Program-made: the position numbers and the translations under genes
Shown: positions 32,978 through 39,506 of the stretch, piece after piece
Numbering within the stretch: the first letter of the stretch is position 1
Layout of the letters: each line of letters starts with the position of its first letter
DNA from: Helochares maculicollis
Taxonomy: Eukaryota; Arthropoda; Insecta; Coleoptera; Hydrophilidae
Direction of reading: 5' to 3'
Assembly: GCA_033557835.1 (NCBI GenBank)
Contig: JAWQRO010000414.1
Span: 1-39,506, forward strand
Length of the DNA stretch: 39,506 bases
Notes under the pieces: model-generated
What the model saw: only the letters and a program-made list of their open reading frames with translations
Database searches by the model: none
What the model was told of the DNA's origin: nothing

Positions 32978-33620
32978 TCTAACCAGCTTATTGTTTTCCA
33001 AGATTCATAGAACTTTCTGGAAATGTGTCTCATATCCAAACTAAATCATTCCATATTTTAGAGAGGTTTTAAGTTGCCAACAAGTTTTTTTATGATAAAA
33101 ATAAAATGCCAAACTATGAGTTTACTCTTACAAGTCTAAACACGCACAGGATTAATCTTACAATGACGTAAGCTCAACTATTTTTGAACGTCCTTGAAAG
33201 ATATCAGATGATTCCAGATTTGAAAGTTTGGGGGAATCCTTGGCGTTGACAGTTGTATAACCTGAGACTGGGGCATGTGTATTTTAGAATTTAGGTTAAA
33301 TGGGTCAAGGTGCCAACCTATGTTGCCAATGATTTGAAACTCCACTAAAACTATTTAAAAAGGGAATTCTCACAAATTTAGAGGCCTTATCTAAATATTT
33401 TAATTGACTTTACGGACTATATTGCGCACGTATACATTCATTTTTAACTGTATTTCCTTTTCTGTGAAAAATTTTAAAATTTTAAGCAAACCTTTATGGG
33501 GAATTGGACTGTAGTTCCACAAACAAGAGTTAGGTTGGTGGCCTAAGTTATCAATTGTAATGTCGTTTGCCTAACCTCAAAGTTTTTAATTTTTCAATTA
33601 CATATAATTTTATTAATAAA
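32978..33620. promoter_or_regulatory. Shared divergent promoter region HRI kinase / MRPL15
   Basis: The two start codons are 643 bases apart in opposite directions. TGACGTAA at 33164-33171 is a good bZIP (CRE/ATF-type) match. The remainder shows no clear TATA element. Confidence 0.5.
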
Positions 33621-36600
33621 ATGTCTTCAAATAAAGTAGTTGATAAAGCCTTAACGTTACTGCGCCAACTACCAAGAATAGCTATCTCAAATATACGTGA
33701 CAACCCCGGTGCTAAGTGTGTAAGTAATCTTTATATCATATCGAAAGAATGCATAATATTTTAAACTATCCAACAATCTATTAAATTTTTGGTATCTTTA
33801 TATGATATAAATTACGGCTCAGACAAGCTTCATTAATAAAAACAAGTAATAATCAGACGGAGCAATCGCTGGTGAATACCGCTGGTGGGATGAAATTTCC
33901 CACACGAATGTTTCTAAGTAGGTTTTGACTGGTTATCAAACATGTGGAAAAGCGTGCAAAAAACAACTGTTGTGTCTGAAGTGGGCGCATCTTTCCTTAA
34001 TTACTTGCCTTCATCTTATCACTTGTGTTTGAAAGAGGGCCTCAGTTCACATTATCTACATTAATTTTTTTCTTTGGCTTATGGCTTATGGCTTATCACC
34101 GTTCTGTTATAAATACAGATATTGTGATACGTAAAAAGAACAAATATTTCAACTTGACTGCTACATATGCAGGGTTATTATGTAATTCTAGTTTTCTGTT
34201 GGATGCTACATTTAATTATTGTTCTTCTATAAACCTAATTACAAAAGAAAGTACATAAGCAAACCATAAACAGGACAGAAGAACTGTAACATACATTGCA
34301 AGACAGGTTGCAATGATTCATGCATTTTTTGAATGTATTGCTTCAATAACAAGTTTCAAAGGGGTCCTGTGTACAGCAATTCTGAATTATAAAAATCTGG
34401 AGTGTCTCCACTTAACATTCCCGTATAAAGATATGTACGACATAAAAGTACCTGCGATTAATAATAATGAAACTACAAACACTTACATGCGCTTCAAAAC
34501 TAGAATTAGATTACAAAACTTGAAGGGGCAGTAGATGTAAGAAATAATAAGGTATAGGTTTTTGTTTGCATTTTGGGTCATAATTAGTATCTGAGATATC
34601 AATGACATGTACATGTTAAGAGCCACTGGCGGAATTCCCTATAATGTCTTTGGTCGAAGACAGATGAACTTGATCAGTATTTCAAAGAATTCCCTTCTTG
34701 TCTACACTTAATGCAGCTGGACTCGAACAATATTTCATCTGTATAATAATAAAAACCTTATTGACAAGGAATATAGACACACGAAAAAGTGAATAGCTTA
34801 TTAAATTTCAACAGAAGAGGAAAGACAAGGAGCACATGTGTGGTCAATGTTTTACTAATATTTTCATTTCGATGTATTTTATTCATTATTTACGATTATG
34901 CAAGTACGCTAAACTAGGAAGGTATTAGCTTTATTTAAAGAATGAAGTTTTTGCTAACATGTAAAACACCTAAACCTATTAAATATTAAACAAGAAAGAA
35001 ATTTTCTTTTTATAATGGCTACAATTATATAAATAAAAGCGCAAACTAGGCTACTCTAAAACCTATAAAAGCCAGGGCAATAAATTACAACCACAAAGGC
35101 AAGAGAAGCTCCACTTGTGTACTAGTGTTTTTATATGATTTGATATGTTAATATCAAATGCTAATAAGATATTCAAGTTATAACAAATTATAATATTTTA
35201 CAATTTTCATAAATTTGATATTTAACAATTTTTTCATTCTTCGTATATTTATTATAGTTATTTTTGTTCCTGACTCCTCAAAAATTATTTGTCCCTTCTG
35301 TCGACATCTGTTCAACCGGGTCACAAAGTTATTCTTGTGCGTCGAATTTAAGTTACTTTAGATTTAAAACTAAAAAGGTAAAATAAATGCAATTTGATAT
35401 TGACAAAGACGTGTTATTGCAATTTTGCACTGACTAATTTTCACTTTACAAATATGAATTAGTTTTTTTTTATTTTCTTGCTGCAGAAGATGGTAACATA
35501 AAGTTAAATTCACACAAGGTCATGCACTGTCTTCTGCAACACGCCTCAAAAAAATGTTAATTCATTACTAAAGGAAGTGTCCAATTTTAGAATATAAATT
35601 TATAACTAAAATTCATATCATCGAAATTTTTTAAATATTTCTTTATGTAAAGTACAATACTTTGTGTTTAAAAATATATATTCTCTTAACTAGTCTGCAA
35701 TATGGAATGCTTATAAATACCCTTTGCGAAAACTTGAATTTTTAAATGGGAATTCATAACTAAAGAAGGGTCCAATTTTAGAATAAAAATTCATAACTAA
35801 AAAAGGAAATTTATGACGGTAAAGTCCCACTTTTACGCGGAACTATTTGCTATTGTTATATTTTCTATGTTTAATATTTTTGTAACATTATTTATTCCAA
35901 AGCCTACTAATATTGGAATTTTTAAAATTTTAAAAATAGCACTTCTAGTGCTCTAATCATGTTAAAAATATAAATCTAGGAGTTTTTTCTGATATTTAAA
36001 GGGTGCATGCAGTTTCAATCAGATAGCTTAATTTTAAAGACTAAGTTACTGGAAAAAATAAAAAACCAAATTTCATCGCTCCACCTCAAACGGTCTGACC
36101 GCTATCGTATTCACATACACACACACACACACAGACAAAATGCCAAAAATGGTTCAAAAGGGATTCTGGGGCACTCAAAACGGGGAGATCTGTTAAAAGC
36201 CAGATGTCGAATGTTTTCACGATCCCAATACCTTCCTTTTACTATACTTTATATAGTAATACGGGAATGTAAAACTAGACATGATAAAATGATTAAAGAG
36301 TCCTTTGAATTGAAATATATTAGTTGATTATTGTTGTATTGTATAATCAATTTATTTACAGAGTAGAAAACGAGGCAGGGGACAACATGGAGGTGACAAA
36401 CATGGTGCTGGAAACAAAGGATCAGGCCAACGTCAAAATTACATGAGATTAGGCTATGAAACAGGCAACAACCCCTTTTATTTGCGATTTCCAAAAGAGC
36501 CATATTATCAAGGACATCAGTATGTTAAATTATAATCTGTACTTACCATTTAAAATATACTACCTTTTTATAGCTTAAAGCGTCAGTATCCACCATTATC

Positions 36601-37344
36601 TCTCCTACAGCTTCAAACGCTGATTGATACCAACAGGATTGATATTACAAAACCAATTGATTTAGTCGCAATTATTAATACCGGATTGTACAAAATGTCA
36701 CCAGAGGAACGACATTTTGGAGTTAATCTAACAGACGAAGGAGCAGATTTGTTTAAGTCTAAAGTAAACTTGGAAGTACAATGGGCTAGTGAACTTGTTA
36801 TTGCTGCTGTTGAACGGGCAGGAGGAGTTATTACTACTGCATATTATGATGTGCAAAGCTTACAAACTATGATGGATACAAAAAGATTTTTTGAAAGAGG
36901 TATTTATTTGTTTACTTTGACATACTTAATATACTTCAGCAAACCATATTAAGAAATGGGTGTTTTAGTGCTAAAAGTATTGTAAATAACTTTTTTGAAA
37001 TATTTTTTATTAAAGAAATTATATTGTCCTATTTTTGCTGACTAGGTGTACCAATACCACGGCGGATGATTCCGCCGCCTGATGCTATAGAATATTATAC
37101 AGATGCAAGCAAAAGAGGATACCTTGCTGATCCAGAGAAAATATCACAAGAAAGATTGGTTTTAGCCCAAAAATATGGTTATAGTCTCCCAAAAATAGAA
37201 GAAGATAAAAATTATGCAATGCTGACAGAGCGAAAGGATCCTCGGCAAATTTTCTATGGACTTCATCCTGGCTGGGTCGTAAATATTAAGGATAAAGTAA
37301 TATTAAAGCCACAAGAAGATGAATTGCTAAAAGCTTATTTGTAA
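33621..37344 (+). CDS. MRPL15: Mitochondrial ribosomal protein L15 (uL15m)
   Basis: A component of the mitochondrial large ribosomal subunit. Four exons join in phase: 33621-33719, 36362-36519, 36574-36899 and 37046-37344, giving 293 residues, against 296 in human. The N-terminus MSSNKVVDKALTLLRQLPRI is basic, as for a mitochondrial import signal. Exon 2 opens with the uL15 signature RKRGRGQHGGDKHGAGNKGS. Later landmarks are NYMRLGYETGNNPFYLRFPK, GVNLTDEGADLFKSKVNLEV and GVPIPRRMIPPPDAIEYYTD. Intron 1 (2642 bp) carries a mariner scrap and TIR element copy 2. The gene is head-to-head with the HRI-type kinase gene. AATAAA at 37384, 40 bases after the stop, is the likely poly(A) signal. Confidence 0.95.
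33826..33990 (-). mobile_element. Mariner transposase scrap in MRPL15 intron 1
   Basis: The minus strand encodes HAFPHV, two stops, then PVKTYLETFVWEISSHQRYS and PAIAPSDYYLF. This matches the mariner C-terminal catalytic block, where PVKxYLETLxWEVLPHPPYSP precedes DIAPSDYHLF. The third catalytic Asp is still there. The sequence differs from the CNOT9-intron mariner (which has LSPIYYHLF), so it comes from another mariner lineage. Only about 55 codons survive and no terminal repeats were found. Confidence 0.8.
34415..36270. mobile_element. TIR element, copy 2, in MRPL15 intron 1
   Basis: This 1856-bp unit begins ACATTCCCGTATAAAG and ends ATACGGGAATGT, in the opposite orientation to copy 1. Its left 40 bases match the right end of copy 1, and its right part (from about 35580) matches the left two thirds of copy 1, including a CA/TG tract at 36116-36134 and the subterminal palindrome (36239-36259, one mismatch). 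The extra material, roughly 34470-35580, is absent from copy 1 and contains no recognisable protein; it is either internal sequence lost from copy 1 or a later insertion. Confidence 0.75.
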
Positions 37345-37383
37345 TTAATATTGTTTTTATTATAGTTATTTTATTTAGTTGCA

Positions 37384-37389
37384 AATAAA
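37384..37389 (+). terminator. Poly(A) signal of MRPL15
   Basis: AATAAA 40 bases after the stop codon, within a short AT-rich 3' UTR. Confidence 0.6.
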
Positions 37390-37956
37390 TTTTAAGACAA
37401 TGTGACAATAAGTTTTATTTGATTGGTATAAGCCTAGCGGCTACTGGCAATTGATTGTTGTCAATTTATAAATCTGGTTTCTACAATTTTTGAAAAACTT
37501 TATAACAAGAATTTTAACAGTGGTTTATCTAAAGCCTTCCACAGTTGCTTAGTAAAAATGCTGCGAATACGCAATATTTTTAGTGCTATTAACTATCATC
37601 GTCTTAACGATGTACAATGGAAGGACATAATACTAATACTTAAATTACATTTGATTTTTCCTGCAATGCAGAAGCAATCAATGAATTATATTAAAACAAA
37701 AATTTGGCTTTTACCCTTCTCAAATTGTTCCATTTTAATTTTCTTTACCTTCAGTCTTTAAACGATTTATCTATTTAATGAGCCCTCAGATCATCAAGAA
37801 TATTTTATATAATATTTAATAAGCAACCTCTGGATTAAATAAAATTAAACATTTAAAAAAAAGAAATTTCAATTATGACTTATTGAGTTAATTGTATCGT
37901 TTATTTTTAACAATTTTAACGCACAATTTTTTGTAAAAATTTTTTTAACGGGTCAA
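37390..37956 (+). other. Gap between MRPL15 and the unrecognised gene
   Basis: This gap presumably holds the promoter and 5' UTR of the downstream gene. A 67-codon frame begins MLRIRNIFSAINYHRLND at 37558, but it matches no family I know and soon turns into hydrophobic AT-rich sequence, so it was not called. Confidence 0.4.
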
Positions 37957-38427
37957 ATGGATTGTGTAAGCAAGGATGATGAGATCTTACTAACAAAAAG
38001 GAAGCCTCTTCTGAGAAAATCGGTTTCAACTGTTGGCTTCAGTTCAGGTTGTACCAATTTGGATGTGCGGGAAGCAAAGTCTTTCACTGGGGCTCTGGAG
38101 GAGCTGAGAAATCTGCAAATCAGTCCTAATAAACAGACTCAGCTTGAACACAATTTAATTTATCAGCAGCGTAAATACAAGGATCAAAATGGGAAGACCG
38201 AAAATGGTTGTATAACAACTGAAGTTTTTTCAAATCAAGTTTTTGTAGTTACTGAAGACATGCTTGTGCATAGAGGTAAAAATTATACAATTAATGACAT
38301 TGCTATTAGATGGAAGAAAGATTGTAGAATGTGGTTGTGGAAGTGCAAGTCCAAGAAGAAGAATAGATCAATTGCGGAACTGAAGGAGCAGATGCAAACT
38401 TTAAAAATTCCAAATAAAAATGCATAA
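37957..38427 (+). CDS. Unrecognised 156-residue protein, single exon
   Basis: I do not recognise this protein. The frame runs 156 codons from an ATG with no intron. It has normal-looking coding composition, in contrast to the AT-rich flanks. The N-terminal third is polar with Lys/Arg patches (KRKPLLRKS). The middle reads FTGALEELRNLQISP. The C-terminal part, VFVVTEDMLVHRGKNYTIND followed by IAIRWKKDCRMWLWKC and KSKKKNR, is tryptophan- and lysine-rich and most resembles a folded, conserved unit. There is no signal peptide or membrane segment; a nuclear or cytosolic protein is plausible from the basic patches. It follows MRPL15 on the same strand and converges on EXOC8, sharing an overlapping poly(A) element. 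The frame could be the last exon of a longer gene. Confidence 0.7.
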   Translation: MDCVSKDDEILLTKRKPLLRKSVSTVGFSSGCTNLDVREAKSFTGALEELRNLQISPNKQTQLEHNLIYQQRKYKDQNGKTENGCITTEVFSNQVFVVTEDMLVHRGKNYTINDIAIRWKKDCRMWLWKCKSKKKNRSIAELKEQMQTLKIPNKNA

Positions 38428-38467
38428 ATATTTTTTATATCATAAGAGGAATTATTAACAATATTTC

Positions 38468-38480
38468 AATAAATTTTATT
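38468..38480. terminator. Overlapping two-way poly(A) element
   Basis: AATAAATTTTATT reads AATAAA on the + strand (38468-38473), 40 bases after the stop of the 156-residue gene. It reads AATAAA again on the minus strand (38480-38475), 273 bases after the EXOC8 stop. One short element can serve both converging genes. Confidence 0.55.
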
Positions 38481-38752
38481 ATACTATACATATACATGCT
38501 AATATGAACACAGCAGATTTTTAATTTCATTAATATTAATATCTTTACAAAACTTAAGCATGATGGTGATGATGTATTTGATATGACAAGACCACACTAT
38601 AAAAATAAAATAGGTACGTTAATACTTTGTATTAGTGTAGAGTAGAGGATTATTTTCTCTTATTAAAATATATATTTTATAATAAATTATTTCTATCATA
38701 ACAAATGAGGAATGCAAGAGAGTTTTTATGATGAATACAATTTGTCTCAAGA

Positions 38753-39438
38753 CTACAAATACTCATTTGATACGTAATTAGTTATCTTTCTAGACTGGGG
38801 CGAGACGCCTTTTTTTAAAGCACTATGTTCTTTTTCCAGTTTTTCCAGTGTTTTACATGGAAATCCATTGGATTCTTTGTATTTCTGCTGAACTAGGTCT
38901 AATAGTGTGTTTAGAAGGAAGTTGGCATTTTTAAATATGAATTGTCGTTGCTGAAATTTAAAAGAAATAGTAAAGATTTTGATGAAGAACTGATCGTAAT
39001 ACATTTATAGTCAAAAAATTTACTTACTTCATTTTGAGTTTCTTTACGCACAGCCTGTTCAATAAAGTTAATTTGAGCTTCAAAAACAGCATATAAAATT
39101 TCATCTATGGTGAAAATTAATTCAGGTGATTTTAATTTTAAGCAGTCATCTAATAAGCGTAAGTAGAGCTTTAAGAAAGCCATTGTATTGCCAGACAATT
39201 GGATCCAACAATCTCCAGTTACGTAACTATCTAGGACCAACCCCATATCTGAGTGTTCCTGAAGGCAGCGTTGAATGCCTGATTTGGTGCGTAAGTTTGT
39301 AGGAGTCCACACAGCTTCTGAAAATTTCCGCTTTATCACATCTATTTGTTTATCTCGAGACTCTTTCAATGCTTTTGTTATTGGGTTGCGTAGAGCTCCA
39401 TCTATTTGATAACATAGATCAACTCCATAGGTACAAAG
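38753..39438 (-). CDS. EXOC8: Exocyst complex component 8 (Exo84), C-terminal exons, partial
   Basis: Exo84 is one of the eight exocyst subunits that tether secretory vesicles to the plasma membrane and an effector of Ral GTPases. Two exons are visible, 39438-39028 and 38950-38753, joined in phase 0 across a 77-bp intron. They encode about the last 200 residues. Matches to the human C-terminus are the stretch VTGDCWIQLSGNTMAFLK (human YTGDDCWVNLSYTVVAF), the SPELIF segment (human FPELHM), and FIFKNANFLLNTLLDLVQQK (human FIRQNASFLYETVLPVVEKR). This part belongs to the helical CATCHR-like domain. The exon opens after TTTTTTACAG. The upstream exons, with the coiled coil and PH domain, lie beyond the right edge. 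The tail after LKKGVSPQSRK is not conserved with human. Confidence 0.9.
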
Positions 39439-39459
39439 CTGTAAAAAATCATTTTTAAA

Positions 39460-39463
<4 letters not shown>

Positions 39464-39506
<43 letters not shown>
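39464..39506. repeat. TA microsatellite at the right edge
   Basis: About 20 TA units with one CA interruption, in the EXOC8 intron, running to the end of the window. Confidence 0.9.

Noticed and set aside
34313..34534. 73-codon frame in MRPL15 intron 1
   Set aside because: It crosses the left border of TIR element copy 2, so it is not a conserved gene.
37558..37761. Small protein beginning MLRIRNIF with a mitochondrial look
   Set aside because: No family match, AT-driven hydrophobic C-terminus, and it sits where the 5' UTR of the next gene is expected.
1..39506. tRNA or rRNA genes
   Set aside because: No B-box-like GGTTCRANNCC with a matching cloverleaf and no rRNA-like stretch was found by eye; a covariance-model scan would be needed to exclude small RNA genes.

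Overview
The window is nuclear DNA from an arthropod, most likely an insect outside the Diptera. It is strongly AT-rich. Genes have GT-AG introns of about 70 bp to 2.6 kb and AATAAA-type poly(A) signals, and the proteins resemble insect and vertebrate orthologues closely. A heme-regulated-type eIF2-alpha kinase is present, a family that Drosophila lacks. Nothing in the sequence fixes the order or species. No bacterial-style operon, CRISPR array or tRNA/rRNA gene was seen.

Layout from left to right: a gene-poor left end (1 to about 2.6 kb); CNOT9 (-); THG1 (-) head-to-head with the dynein light intermediate chain gene Dlic (+), which carries a small SIAH-like gene (-) inside its second intron; SPAG7 (+) in tandem behind Dlic; AHCY (-), convergent with SPAG7 and head-to-head with the V-ATPase subunit d gene (+); a 3.8 kb gene-less stretch; the HRI-type eIF2-alpha kinase gene (-) head-to-head with MRPL15 (+); an unrecognised 156-residue single-exon gene (+); and, convergent with it, the 3' end of EXOC8/Exo84 (-), which runs off the right edge. 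Complete exon sets with matching phase were built for eight conserved multi-exon or single-exon genes, and each gives a protein close to the family's usual length except HRI, which is somewhat short.

These are housekeeping genes without an obvious shared pathway: mRNA deadenylation, tRNA-His maturation, dynein transport, an R3H RNA-binding-type protein, the methylation cycle, vacuolar acidification, translational stress control, mitochondrial translation and exocytosis. What ties them together is architecture, namely three divergent pairs with short shared promoter regions (465, 260 and 643 bp between start codons).

The introns carry the accessory content: a dead mariner in CNOT9 intron 1, a Mutator-like transposase 3' fragment in AHCY intron 2, a second mariner scrap in MRPL15 intron 1, and two oppositely oriented copies of one terminal-inverted-repeat element, in HRI intron 1 and MRPL15 intron 1. 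The most unusual item is a 174-bp, 96%-identical copy of an internal piece of AHCY exon 3. It lies in AHCY's own intron 2, is flanked by 28-bp direct repeats, and differs from the exon almost only at synonymous positions.
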